Shown in pieces: positions 35,967-44,675 of a stretch of 64,000 nucleotides of DNA. The notes beneath the pieces are model-generated. The model did not search any database. It saw nothing but the letters and a program-made list of their open reading frames with translations, and had not been told where the DNA came from. Within the stretch, counting starts at the first letter, position 1. Every line of letters starts with the position of its first letter. The position numbers and the translations under genes were made by a program. Source of the stretch: Rhizobium sp. CCGE 510 (GTDB lineage: Bacteria > Pseudomonadota > Alphaproteobacteria > Rhizobiales > Rhizobiaceae); NCBI RefSeq assembly GCF_000292525.1, contig NZ_AEYF01000026.1, positions 62,001 to 126,000 of the forward strand, read 5' to 3'.

Positions 35967-38900
35967 TGGATTCCACCTTTTCGTCGAAGTCGTGCAGGAA
36001 GGTCATGAAGCCGGCGAGATCGAAGGCGGCGACATAGGCGTAGAGTTTCTCGGTGAATGGCTGATTTGCCTCCACTTTGGCAAGGTCCGAAAGCTTGGCT
36101 TCGATACCCCTGATATAGCCGATCTCACCGAGCCGCAGCAATTCCTGCACATGGGCAGCACCTGGGCTCAGCATCGGCGCTTGGGTCTTAACAGGAACTG
36201 CGGGTGCGGCGTCGGCATAGACCCATTTCAGCCCGAGATGCAAAGCGAGCTTGTCGCGGAGCTGGCGAATGTCGACTGGCTTGCCGATCGCATCATTGTG
36301 GCTGTCGTCACTGTCGCTGAGAACGGCGGCATCACCGATATTGGCGGAAAGCATCAGCACCGGCGCTGTCTGACCAGCCTCGCGCAGACGCGAGACGAGC
36401 TGCCAGCCGTTCATACCGGGCATCAGGATATCGACGAGGAAGAGGTCTGGCTTGATGCCCTCGATCAGCGTCAGGCATTCGGTGCCGCCCGCCGCCGTCA
36501 GCACGATGAAATTGAGGGGTGCCAGGATTTCGCGCATCATCTCGCGATGGTCTTCGTTATCGTCGACGATAACGAGCGTGCGGCGCGGGCCGTCGTAATC
36601 GGCGATGCGCTTCTCCTGCGGCGCGGGCGCCACGGCGCGCATGACGGCCGACAGCATCAGCCGGACGCGGAAGGTCGAGCCCTCGTCCCTGACGCTCGAA
36701 ACCGAAATCTCGCCGCCGAGCGTGTTGGTCAGAAGCCGGGTGATGGTCAGGCCGAGGCCGAGGCCCGGCATCGGCCGCACGCTTTCGGCCTCGCCGCGCT
36801 GGAAGGGTTCGTAGATGCGGGGCAGATCTTTCTCGGTGATGCCGCGGCCGGTATCGGCAACGGTGAAGGTCGCCACCTGGCTGCGATAGCCGACATCGAA
36901 GGTGACGGTGCCTTCGTCGGTGAACTTGATGGCATTGGAGAGCAGGTTGACGAGAATCTGACGCAGCCGCTTTTCGTCGGTACGGACGAATTGCGGCAAG
37001 GCCGGCGAACGATCGTGGATGAAGACGAGCCCCTTTGCCTGCGCCTGTGGGCGGAACATATCGACGATCTGGTCGAGGAAATCCTGGATGTTGATCTCAT
37101 TGGAATAGACCTGCAGGCGGCCGGCCTCGATCTTTGAAATATCGAGCAGGCCGTCGATCAGTCCGGAAAGGTGTTCGGCGCTGCGGCGGATGACCTTGAT
37201 CGAGGATTGGCGTGGCGCCGGGATGGTCTCGTCGCGCTCAAGGATCTGGGCATAGCCGAGCACGGCGTTGAGTGGCGTGCGCAGTTCGTGGCTCAAGCCC
37301 ACGACATAACGGCTCTTGGCGCGGTTGGCTGCCTCGGCCGTCTCCTTGGCGTTCTGCAAGGCGGTGTCGGTCTTCTTGTGGGCGGCGATCTCCTTGAGCA
37401 GCAGCGTGTTCTGGCGCGAGGATTCCTCCTCGGCGACGACGCGGCTGTCATGGGCGAGCACATAGAACCAGCAAACGACGCCAGATATCACCGCGAAGAC
37501 AAAAAAGACGATGAGGATAGTGCGGTTGACGACCTCGGCCGTCGCGGGCGAGGCGGCGGCGACCTGATGGGCGATCATCGCCAGGATTGCGCCGATGGCG
37601 GTCAAGGCGAGCACGACGGCGATGCCGTAGCGGCCGAGGCGCGTCGTTAGCTTCCCCAGAATGGCGTCAGGCAGCAGTACCTTGGCGACGGTGCCGACCT
37701 GCGCGTTGAAACGGGCGGCCGGCTTGCACATGTCATGGCAGCGGCTGTCGAGCGAGCAGCAGAGCGAGCAGATCGGCGCAGCATAGGCCGGGCACCAGGC
37801 CATATCCTCCGGCTCGAACGGGTGTTCGCAGACCGAGCAGGTAATGTTCGTCAGGTTCTTCCAGCTGTGGCGCGGCTTGCGGGCGAGGTAAAACTTGCCT
37901 TTCGTCGCCCAGGCGAGCACCGGCGAGGCGATCAGCGCAATGACGAGGGTGATATAGGGAGCGAGCGAGGCGGCGATCGCTCCGAAGGCACCGAAATGGG
38001 CAATCAGCGATACCGTCGCCGACAGCGTCATGGCGCCGAGGCCGACCGGGTTGATATCATAGAGATGGGCACGCTTGAACTCGATGCCGGGTGGAGCGAG
38101 GCCAAGCGGCTTGTTGATGAAAAGATCGGCGGAGATCGTGCAGAGCCAGGCCATGGCGATGATCGAGAAGATGCCGAGCGTCTCCTCCAGCAGCCGGTAG
38201 ATGCCAAGCTCCATCAAAAGCAGCGCGATCGCGACGTTGAAGACCAGCCAGATGACACGGCCAGGATGGCTGTGGGTCAGTCGCGAGAAGAAATTCGACC
38301 AGGCGAGCGAGCCGGCATAGGCATTCATCACGTTGATCTTCAGCTGCGAGATGACGACGAAGGCGGCCATCAACAGCAGCGCAGCATTGTGCCAGGGGAC
38401 CATGTAGCCGAAAGCGGTGAGATACATCTGCGCCGGGTCCGCGGCACGATCAAGCGGCACGCCCGAGGCAAAGGTCAGCACGACGAGGAAGGAGCCGGCA
38501 AGCAGTTTTGGCGCGCCGATAATGACCCAGCCGGGTCCGGCGAGAAAAACAGCCAGGCGATGGCGCCACTTGCGCTGCGGGTCCGGCGGCAAGAAACGCA
38601 GGAAGTCGGCCTGTTCGCCGATCTGCGACATCAGCGCCAGGATGACGGCAGAGGCAGCGCCGAACTCCACCAGATCGAAATCCGCGATGGTGCCGGGCGG
38701 GCCGGAGGCATGGCGGATGCCGGCAAAGGCGCGCCAAAGATCGAACTTTTCCCAGTCCAAAAAGGCGATGAAGATGAAGGGCAGGATATTCAGCACGATC
38801 CAGAAGGGCTGGGTCATCAGCTGGAACTTGCTGATCAGCCGCACGCCATGCGTCACCAGCGGGATCACCATGACGGCGCTGAGGATGTAGCCGATCCAGA

Positions 38901-39345
38901 GCGGGATGCCGAGGGTGAGCTCCAGCGCGCCGGACATGATCGAAGCTTCGATCGCAAACAGCATGAAGGTGAAGCTCGCATAGATCAGCGAGGTGATGGT
39001 CGAGCCGATATAGCCGAAGCCGGCGCCGCGCGTCAGAAGATCGATGTCGACGCCGTGGCGGATGGCGTAGCGGCTGATCGGCAGGCCGATCGCCAGCATG
39101 GCGATGCTTGCGACGACAATGGCATAAAAGGCGTTGGTGGTGCCGTAGGAAAGGGTGATCGCGCCGCCGATCGCCTCGAGCGCCAGGAAGGAGATCGCGC
39201 CGATTGCCGTCTGCGAGATGCGTTGCGAAGAGAAATGGCGGGCGCTCTTTGCGGTGAAGCGCAACGCATAATCTTCCAGCGTCTGGTTGGCGACCCAGCG
39301 ATTGTATTCGCGTCTTACCGGAATGATGCGTTGGCGCGCTGCCAT
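35959..39345 (-). CDS. NCS1-type permease fused to a hybrid histidine kinase
   Basis: 1128 aa. Residues 1-490 resemble an NCS1 (purine/cytosine/allantoin) permease with about 12 helices: NRWVANQTLEDYALRF, AIGAISFLALEAIGGAITLS, and INVMNAYAGSLAWSNFFSR. An eight-cysteine segment follows (C503, C506, C518, C526, C529, C530, C536, C540; CSVCEHPFEP...WCPAYAAPICSLCC), likely metal-binding. Two more helices (about 573-632) lead to HisKA (H686, SHELRTPLNAVLGYAQ), HATPase_c (NLLSNAIKF, DTGRGI, GLGLGL) and a receiver with D972 (FLVDILMPG). An Asp- and Leu-rich C-terminal tail ends the protein. Start ATG 39345 has GGAAG upstream. It is the sensor partner of the adjacent LuxR-type regulator. The ligand is unknown; purine- or urea-related compounds are inferred from the permease family and neighbours. 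Confidence 0.9.
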   Translation of the reverse strand: MAARQRIIPVRREYNRWVANQTLEDYALRFTAKSARHFSSQRISQTAIGAISFLALEAIGGAITLSYGTTNAFYAIVVASIAMLAIGLPISRYAIRHGVDIDLLTRGAGFGYIGSTITSLIYASFTFMLFAIEASIMSGALELTLGIPLWIGYILSAVMVIPLVTHGVRLISKFQLMTQPFWIVLNILPFIFIAFLDWEKFDLWRAFAGIRHASGPPGTIADFDLVEFGAASAVILALMSQIGEQADFLRFLPPDPQRKWRHRLAVFLAGPGWVIIGAPKLLAGSFLVVLTFASGVPLDRAADPAQMYLTAFGYMVPWHNAALLLMAAFVVISQLKINVMNAYAGSLAWSNFFSRLTHSHPGRVIWLVFNVAIALLLMELGIYRLLEETLGIFSIIAMAWLCTISADLFINKPLGLAPPGIEFKRAHLYDINPVGLGAMTLSATVSLIAHFGAFGAIAASLAPYITLVIALIASPVLAWATKGKFYLARKPRHSWKNLTNITCSVCEHPFEPEDMAWCPAYAAPICSLCCSLDSRCHDMCKPAARFNAQVGTVAKVLLPDAILGKLTTRLGRYGIAVVLALTAIGAILAMIAHQVAAASPATAEVVNRTILIVFFVFAVISGVVCWFYVLAHDSRVVAEEESSRQNTLLLKEIAAHKKTDTALQNAKETAEAANRAKSRYVVGLSHELRTPLNAVLGYAQILERDETIPAPRQSSIKVIRRSAEHLSGLIDGLLDISKIEAGRLQVYSNEINIQDFLDQIVDMFRPQAQAKGLVFIHDRSPALPQFVRTDEKRLRQILVNLLSNAIKFTDEGTVTFDVGYRSQVATFTVADTGRGITEKDLPRIYEPFQRGEAESVRPMPGLGLGLTITRLLTNTLGGEISVSSVRDEGSTFRVRLMLSAVMRAVAPAPQEKRIADYDGPRRTLVIVDDNEDHREMMREILAPLNFIVLTAAGGTECLTLIEGIKPDLFLVDILMPGMNGWQLVSRLREAGQTAPVLMLSANIGDAAVLSDSDDSHNDAIGKPVDIRQLRDKLALHLGLKWVYADAAPAVPVKTQAPMLSPGAAHVQELLRLGEIGYIRGIEAKLSDLAKVEANQPFTEKLYAYVAAFDLAGFMTFLHDFDEKVESIG

Positions 39346-39522
39346 GTCTTCCTTTCTTCATTCCGGTTGGGCTCACCGTCTTCCAGCGAGTTTTGGCGGG
39401 ATGGAGCGGAAAGGCAAGAGGCGAACGCCGGGTGGTTCACTGAATGGCAATGTTTTTGAAATTGATCTGTCACGAAAGCGCACTAACTCTCCCCGCGTTC
39501 GTTCAACCATTTCGGGTATCCC

Positions 39523-41427
39523 ATGTCTGCTTTAAGCCTTTGCCGCCTGAGCGCCGCCCTCGTCTGCCTTATTTCCATCGTGCCATCCTTTGCCAGCGCC
39601 GAGCAGGCGACGGCGGCGAAAGCGCCCTATGCGGAAGCCGGAAACACCAACAAGCGTGGTGACGCCTGCTTCTCGACGGTGGACACGAACGCCGCGGTTC
39701 ACCTCCTCTCAGGCTTCCTCGAAATCTGGACCCCGCGCACACCATTCGTCGATGCGGGTGTTGAAGCCCCGGCCAAGGACAATTGCCCGGCGGTCGCCAA
39801 GACGGATTGGGATGGCATTCCCGCCAGCAAGACCGACGGCTACATCGTTAACCAGGCCGTCCATGACGCCAACATCGCCTATGTCGTCAATGCGACGCGG
39901 GCGCGGACGGCCGATCAGGCGGTGGCCGCCTATCTCGACGACCGCCGCGGCAAGAATGCCAGCATCGTCGACGGCCTCGGTCCGCTGACGAATGCCTGGA
40001 AGGCCGGCTCGAAGCAGACCACCACGATCACCAAAGTGGCGGCCGATGCGACGACAGTCAAATATGACGACAAGGGCAACAATCGCGGCGCCGGCAGCAA
40101 ACCGGATACGGAAAACAAGACCGATGCCAATCCGGACATGGGCCTTGCCATCGATTTCATCAACGCCGCAAGCGATGACGGCTCGACGGAGCCTGCCAAG
40201 CGCTATTTCAAATATGGCCGTCCCTATCGCTGGAGCCAGGATGTGTCGGTCGTCCCGACTCTGGTGCCCGCCAAGAGCGGCAAACCGATAGAGGACGGTG
40301 GGTTCCCCAGCGGACATACGGCGGAAGCCTGGCGGGATGCGCTTGCGATGGCCTATCTCGTGCCGCAGCGCTTTCAGGAAATGATCACGCGCGCCAGCGA
40401 ATTGGGCGAGGACCGTATCCTTGCCGGCATGCATTCCCCTCTCGACGTGATGGGTGGCCGTATGCTCGGCACGGCGACGGTCGTTTACAATCTGAACAAA
40501 ACCGACAACTCAGCGCTGATGAGCGATGCTTACGCCCAAGCGCAGTCATGGCTCGCCGCCAAATCAGGCGTTGCCGATGCGGGTGCGCTCGAAGTCGCCG
40601 CGCATGCGGCGCCGATCGCCGCAGACCGTTTTGCCAATCACGACGCCAATCGCGCTTACGTGCTGCAGCGCCTGAGCTACGGAATGCCGACGATCCATGC
40701 GACCAATCAGCCGGCTCGCGTGCCGCAGGGCGCCGAAGCGCTTCTCGAAACGCGTCTGCCCTATCTCGACGGCGAGCAGCGCCGCGACGTGCTGAAGACG
40801 ACGGAGATCGCCTCGGGTTATCCACTCATCGACGACGCGGAAGGTTACGGCCGCCTCAACCTGTTTGCCGCCGCCGATGGTTACGGTGCCTTCGAGCAGG
40901 ATGTCACCGTGACGATGGACGCGGCAAAGGGCGGCTTCAATTCAATCGATACCTGGCGCAACGACATCACCGGCAACGGCAGGCTGGTAAAGCGCGGCAG
41001 CGGCATTCTCGGGCTGTCGGGCGCCAACAGCTATGCTGGCGGCACCGTGCTCGAAGACGGCGCGCTGGTGGCCGGATCGCCCTCGGCCTTCGGTGCCGGC
41101 GCTCTGACGGTCGGTGGCGGTTCGCTCGTCGTGGCGGCAGACAAGCCTTTAGCCGTCGGCGGAGACTATCAGCAGCTCGCCCATGCGACGGTAAAGCTGG
41201 CGCTCGGCGCGAACGGCGCCGGCACGCTTGTTGTCGAGGGCAAGGCGGCGCTCGCTGGCGATCTCGATGTGACGCTTACCGATGGCTTTACCCCCACACC
41301 CGGAACGAAGATCGAGATCCTGAAAACGAGTGCCTTGTCCGGCACCTTCGGCAAGGTCACGGTCTCCGGCCACAGGGCGAGCCTCTCTTACGGCCCGACA
41401 GCCGTCATCTTGACGATCGACGGATAA
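39523..41427 (+). CDS. Exported PAP2-family acid phosphatase with an autotransporter-associated beta repeat
   Basis: 634 aa. Signal peptide to about residue 26 (LVCLISIVPSFASA). The PAP2/class A acid phosphatase signature is complete: KYGRPYRW near 230, GGFPSGHTAEAW (PSGH 262-265), and R298-x5-H304-x3-D308 (DRILAGMHSPLD). From about 460 the protein becomes Gly-rich and beta-helical (NGRLVKRGSGILGLSGANSY, AGGTVLEDGALVAGSPSAFG), the autotransporter-associated beta-strand repeat. No C-terminal beta-barrel follows, so it is probably secreted or attached by another route. Start ATG 39523 was picked for its signal peptide. Divergent from the permease-kinase gene (177 bp). Confidence 0.9.
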   Translation: MSALSLCRLSAALVCLISIVPSFASAEQATAAKAPYAEAGNTNKRGDACFSTVDTNAAVHLLSGFLEIWTPRTPFVDAGVEAPAKDNCPAVAKTDWDGIPASKTDGYIVNQAVHDANIAYVVNATRARTADQAVAAYLDDRRGKNASIVDGLGPLTNAWKAGSKQTTTITKVAADATTVKYDDKGNNRGAGSKPDTENKTDANPDMGLAIDFINAASDDGSTEPAKRYFKYGRPYRWSQDVSVVPTLVPAKSGKPIEDGGFPSGHTAEAWRDALAMAYLVPQRFQEMITRASELGEDRILAGMHSPLDVMGGRMLGTATVVYNLNKTDNSALMSDAYAQAQSWLAAKSGVADAGALEVAAHAAPIAADRFANHDANRAYVLQRLSYGMPTIHATNQPARVPQGAEALLETRLPYLDGEQRRDVLKTTEIASGYPLIDDAEGYGRLNLFAAADGYGAFEQDVTVTMDAAKGGFNSIDTWRNDITGNGRLVKRGSGILGLSGANSYAGGTVLEDGALVAGSPSAFGAGALTVGGGSLVVAADKPLAVGGDYQQLAHATVKLALGANGAGTLVVEGKAALAGDLDVTLTDGFTPTPGTKIEILKTSALSGTFGKVTVSGHRASLSYGPTAVILTIDG

Positions 41428-41448
41428 TTATTCCCATAAAACCGACAG

Positions 41449-41472
41449 GGCATCTCCCGCGCGGGGGATGCC
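41449..41472 (+). terminator. Hairpin after the phosphatase gene
   Basis: Inverted repeat GGCATCTCCC / GGGGGATGCC (one T-G pair) with a 4-base loop GCGC, then GCTTTCTTC. The T tract is weak, so termination is probable but not certain. Confidence 0.55.
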
Positions 41473-41614
41473 GCTTTCTTCGATGTGCCGCTTTGCCCCT
41501 GCGTCTACGTCATTTTGCGTATGTGTTTTTGCGATGCAGCACCCGATAGTCCCCTCGGCAACAGTTAAATTCCGTTTCCGGCCTGTTGCGGAACAAGAAG
41601 AGGGGCTCAACCAG

Positions 41615-42907
41615 ATGAATCTCAGATCCACGATCACCGGCGCTGCGCTCGGTGCCGTCATGGCGGCATCGGCCGCTTTCCACGGCGCGGTTGCCGCCGA
41701 GGACACGATTAAAGTCGGCGTATTGCATTCGCTTTCCGGCACGATGGCGATTTCCGAAACCACGCTGAAAGACGCCATGTTGATGCTCATCGACGAGCAG
41801 AACAAAAAGGGCGGCCTTCTCGGCAAGAAGCTCGAGGCCGTCGTCGTCGATCCGGCTTCCGACTGGCCGCTGTTTGCCGAAAAGGCCCGCGAGCTGATCC
41901 AGAAGGACAAGGTTGCCGCCGTCTTCGGTTGCTGGACGTCCTCGTCGCGCAAGTCCGTTCTGCCGGTTTTCGAAGAGCTGAATTCGCTGCTCTTCTACCC
42001 CGTGCAGTATGAAGGCGAAGAATCCTCGCGCAACATCTTCTACACCGGCGCTGCTCCGAACCAGCAGGCAATTCCGGCTGTCGATTACCTGATGGAAAAA
42101 GAAGGCGTCAAGCGCTTCGTTCTTGAAGGTACCGACTACGTCTATCCGCGCACGACCAACAAGATTCTCGAGGCATACCTGATTTCGAAGGGTATTCCGA
42201 AAGAAGACATCCTAACCAACTACACGCCGTTCGGCTTCTCCGACTGGCAGACCGAAGTTTCCAAGATCAAGGAATTCGGTTCGGCCGGCAAGAAGACCGC
42301 CGTCGTCTCGACGATCAATGGCGATGCCAACGTTCCGTTCTACAAGGAACTGGGCAACAAGGGCATCAAGGCAACCGACATTCCCGTCGTCGCCTTCTCG
42401 GTCGGCGAAGAAGAACTTGCCGGTCTCGACACCAAGCCGCTCGTCGGCCATCTCGCTGCCTGGAACTATTTCGAGTCTGTGGAAAGCCCGGCCAACAAGA
42501 AGTTCATCAAGGACTGGCACGCTTACACCAAGAACGACAAGCGCGTGACGAACGACCCGATGGAAGCTGCGTATATCGGCTTCAACGCATGGGTTAAGGC
42601 CGTCCAGGCTGCCGGCACGACCGATACCGACAAGGTTCTCGACTCCATCATCGGCGTCAGCGTTCCAAACCTCTCCGGCGGTTATGCGACTGTCATGCCG
42701 AACCACCACATCACCAAGCCCGTGCTGATCGGTGAAATCCAGGCCAATGGCCAGTTCGAAATCGTCCAGCAGACGCCCGCCGTCGTTGGCGACGAATGGT
42801 CCGATTACCTGCCTGATTCCAAGGACCTGATCTCCGATTGGCGTAAGCCGATGTCCTGCGGAAACTTCAATGTTGCCACCGGCAAGTGCGGCGGCAAGGG
42901 TTCGTGA
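41615..42907 (+). CDS. urtA: Urea ABC transporter substrate-binding protein UrtA
   Basis: 430 aa. Start ATG 41615 gives a clear signal peptide (MNLRSTITGAALGAVMAASA..VAA|EDTIKVGVLHSLSG); AGGGG precedes it. Upstream in-frame codons to 41468 are rejected because they would bury the signal. The mature protein has UrtA-type segments: GTMAISETTLKDAMLMLIDE, FGCWTSSSRKSVLPVFEE, NSLLFYPVQYEGEESSRNIF and a C-terminal cysteine pair (SCGNFNVATGKCGG). Binds urea in the periplasm. First gene of urtABCDE, which leads directly into the urease genes. Confidence 0.96.
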   Translation: MNLRSTITGAALGAVMAASAAFHGAVAAEDTIKVGVLHSLSGTMAISETTLKDAMLMLIDEQNKKGGLLGKKLEAVVVDPASDWPLFAEKARELIQKDKVAAVFGCWTSSSRKSVLPVFEELNSLLFYPVQYEGEESSRNIFYTGAAPNQQAIPAVDYLMEKEGVKRFVLEGTDYVYPRTTNKILEAYLISKGIPKEDILTNYTPFGFSDWQTEVSKIKEFGSAGKKTAVVSTINGDANVPFYKELGNKGIKATDIPVVAFSVGEEELAGLDTKPLVGHLAAWNYFESVESPANKKFIKDWHAYTKNDKRVTNDPMEAAYIGFNAWVKAVQAAGTTDTDKVLDSIIGVSVPNLSGGYATVMPNHHITKPVLIGEIQANGQFEIVQQTPAVVGDEWSDYLPDSKDLISDWRKPMSCGNFNVATGKCGGKGS

Positions 42908-42938
42908 ATACGACCCCGGTCAGATGATTGCCTGAAGA

Positions 42939-42968
42939 CTTCCGTCCGGGTTTGATCCCGGGCGGAAG
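42939..42968 (+). terminator. Intercistronic hairpin between urtA and urtB
   Basis: 12-bp stem CTTCCGTCCGGG / CCCGGGCGGAAG (one G-T pair) with a 6-base loop and no T run. Such hairpins after binding-protein genes usually protect the upstream mRNA or attenuate downstream transcription rather than end it fully. Confidence 0.5.
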
Positions 42969-43022
42969 CTCCGTCCCAGCGATTGCGCCGCGAGGCCAAC
43001 ACTATCAAGGGCGAGAAAGCCG

Positions 43023-44675
43023 ATGTATCGCGCCATAAAGATTTTCCTCATCACGCTCAGCCTGACATTTTCGGGCCTTACATTTTCTGGCCTCGCATTT
43101 CCGGGCCTGGCAACATCGAGCGAAGCTCGGGCAGAGGACGATATCCACGTGCTTATCGACGCGCTCGGCGTCGGCGACTTTCCGGAACGCGAGGCGGCGA
43201 TCAAAGCGTTGGTCGCTTCCAAGGACACCCATGTCAGCCAGATCCTGCAGCAGCTGAGCGACGGCCTTCTCTACGTCAATTCGGACGGCGGCCCGGTGCT
43301 CCTCCAGGGCGGCACCGATGACGAACCGACCTATTCCGATCCGATCACCGGCGAAGCCGCTGCCGATGTCGATCCTGATCTGATGACCAAGGTCAAGATC
43401 AACAATGCACTTCGCGGCGTCATCAGCGCGGCCACCAGCCAGCTCACGCTGATGAGCCCGGATCGTTCCGCGCGGCTCGCGGCGGCACAAGGTCTACTGA
43501 AAGACGCCGATCCCGCCAATCTCGACCTGCTGACTGCGGCGCTTGCTGTTGAAAAAGACGCCGACATCAAGAATACGATGGAAGCGGCGCGCGCGGTGCT
43601 GCTGCTGAAGACGGATGCGAGCGTCGAGGACAAGAAGGCTGCGATCGATACGATCGCTGCTCGCGGCAATCGCGATGCACTGACCATCCTCACGACCACA
43701 CTCGAAACCGCGCCGGACGATCTGAAGCCGGCGATCCAGGCAGATATCAGTTCCATCAATCGCAGCCTGGCGCTGTGGGATATCGTTCAGAACATCTGGT
43801 ACGGATTGTCTCTCGGCTCGGTGCTGCTGCTTGCCGCCATCGGCCTTGCCATCACCTTCGGCGTCATGGGCGTCATCAACATGGCGCATGGCGAAATGGT
43901 GATGATCGGCGCCTATACCACCTATGTGGTGCAGGAATACATTACCTCGACCTTTCCCGGCGTGGCGGACTATTCGCTTGCCTTTGCCGTGCCGGCCGCC
44001 TTCGTCTTTACCGGCTTCGTCGGTCTGGTGATCGAGCGCGCCGTCATCCGCTATCTCTACGGCCGGCCGCTCGAAACGCTGCTCGCCACCTGGGGCGTGT
44101 CGCTGATCCTGCAGCAGGCCGTGCGCAGCATCTTCGGCCCGACCAACCGCGAGGTCCGCAATCCGACCTGGATGTCCGGCGTCTTCGATCTCGGCGGGCT
44201 CTCCATCACCTGGAACCGGCTGTGGATCATCGTCTTTTCGATGGTCGTCTTCGTGACGCTGCTGCTGCTGCTCAAGCGGTCAGCCTTCGGCCTGCAGATG
44301 CGCGCCGTCACGCAGAACCGCCGCATGGCATCGTCGATGGGCATCCGCACCGGCTGGGTCGACGCCTTCACCTTCGCGCTCGGTTCGGGCATTGCCGGTA
44401 TTGCCGGCGTGGCGCTCAGCCAGATCGACAATGTCTCGCCGAACCTCGGCCAATCCTACATCATCGACAGCTTCATGGTGGTCGTCTTCGGCGGTGTCGG
44501 CAATCTCTGGGGCACGCTGGTCGGCGCGCTGTCGCTCGGCGTCGTCAACAAGTTCCTCGAGCCCTTTGCTGGCGCCGTGCTCGGCAAGATCCTGGTGCTC
44601 GTCCTCATCATTCTTTTCATTCAGAAGCGTCCCCGCGGGCTCTTCGCACTCAAAGGAAGGGCGGTGGAAGCATGA
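43023..44675 (+). CDS. urtB: Urea ABC transporter permease UrtB
   Basis: 550 aa. A signal-like N-terminus is followed by a periplasmic helical extension of about 200 residues (HEAT-like: EREAAIKALVASKDTHVSQI, SARLAAAQGLLKDADPANLD) that is typical of UrtB. The LivH-like membrane core begins near residue 255 (NIWYGLSLGSVLLLAAIGLA) and shows GVINMAHGEMVMIGAY and FGGVGNLWGTLVGALSLG. Start ATG 43023 gives a basic-hydrophobic leader. The signal peptide contains a threefold five-residue repeat. The stop overlaps urtC (ATGA). Confidence 0.95.
   Translation: MYRAIKIFLITLSLTFSGLTFSGLAFPGLATSSEARAEDDIHVLIDALGVGDFPEREAAIKALVASKDTHVSQILQQLSDGLLYVNSDGGPVLLQGGTDDEPTYSDPITGEAAADVDPDLMTKVKINNALRGVISAATSQLTLMSPDRSARLAAAQGLLKDADPANLDLLTAALAVEKDADIKNTMEAARAVLLLKTDASVEDKKAAIDTIAARGNRDALTILTTTLETAPDDLKPAIQADISSINRSLALWDIVQNIWYGLSLGSVLLLAAIGLAITFGVMGVINMAHGEMVMIGAYTTYVVQEYITSTFPGVADYSLAFAVPAAFVFTGFVGLVIERAVIRYLYGRPLETLLATWGVSLILQQAVRSIFGPTNREVRNPTWMSGVFDLGGLSITWNRLWIIVFSMVVFVTLLLLLKRSAFGLQMRAVTQNRRMASSMGIRTGWVDAFTFALGSGIAGIAGVALSQIDNVSPNLGQSYIIDSFMVVVFGGVGNLWGTLVGALSLGVVNKFLEPFAGAVLGKILVLVLIILFIQKRPRGLFALKGRAVEA
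43062..43106 (+). repeat. Threefold 15-bp repeat in the UrtB signal peptide
   Basis: Three tandem units encode LTFSG, LTFSG and LAFPG within the hydrophobic core of the leader. The DNA units are alike but not identical, indicating an older in-frame duplication. Confidence 0.75.

Noticed and set aside
37735..39459. A 574-codon plus-strand frame opposite the permease-kinase gene
   Set aside because: Composition is dominated by Arg/Asp/Gly/Gln, as expected of a shadow frame; the minus-strand product has clear domains.
41428..41614. A sigma-54 (-24/-12) promoter before urtA
   Set aside because: Nitrogen control was expected, but no GG-N10-GC pattern with TGGCAC/TTGC similarity was found in the leader.
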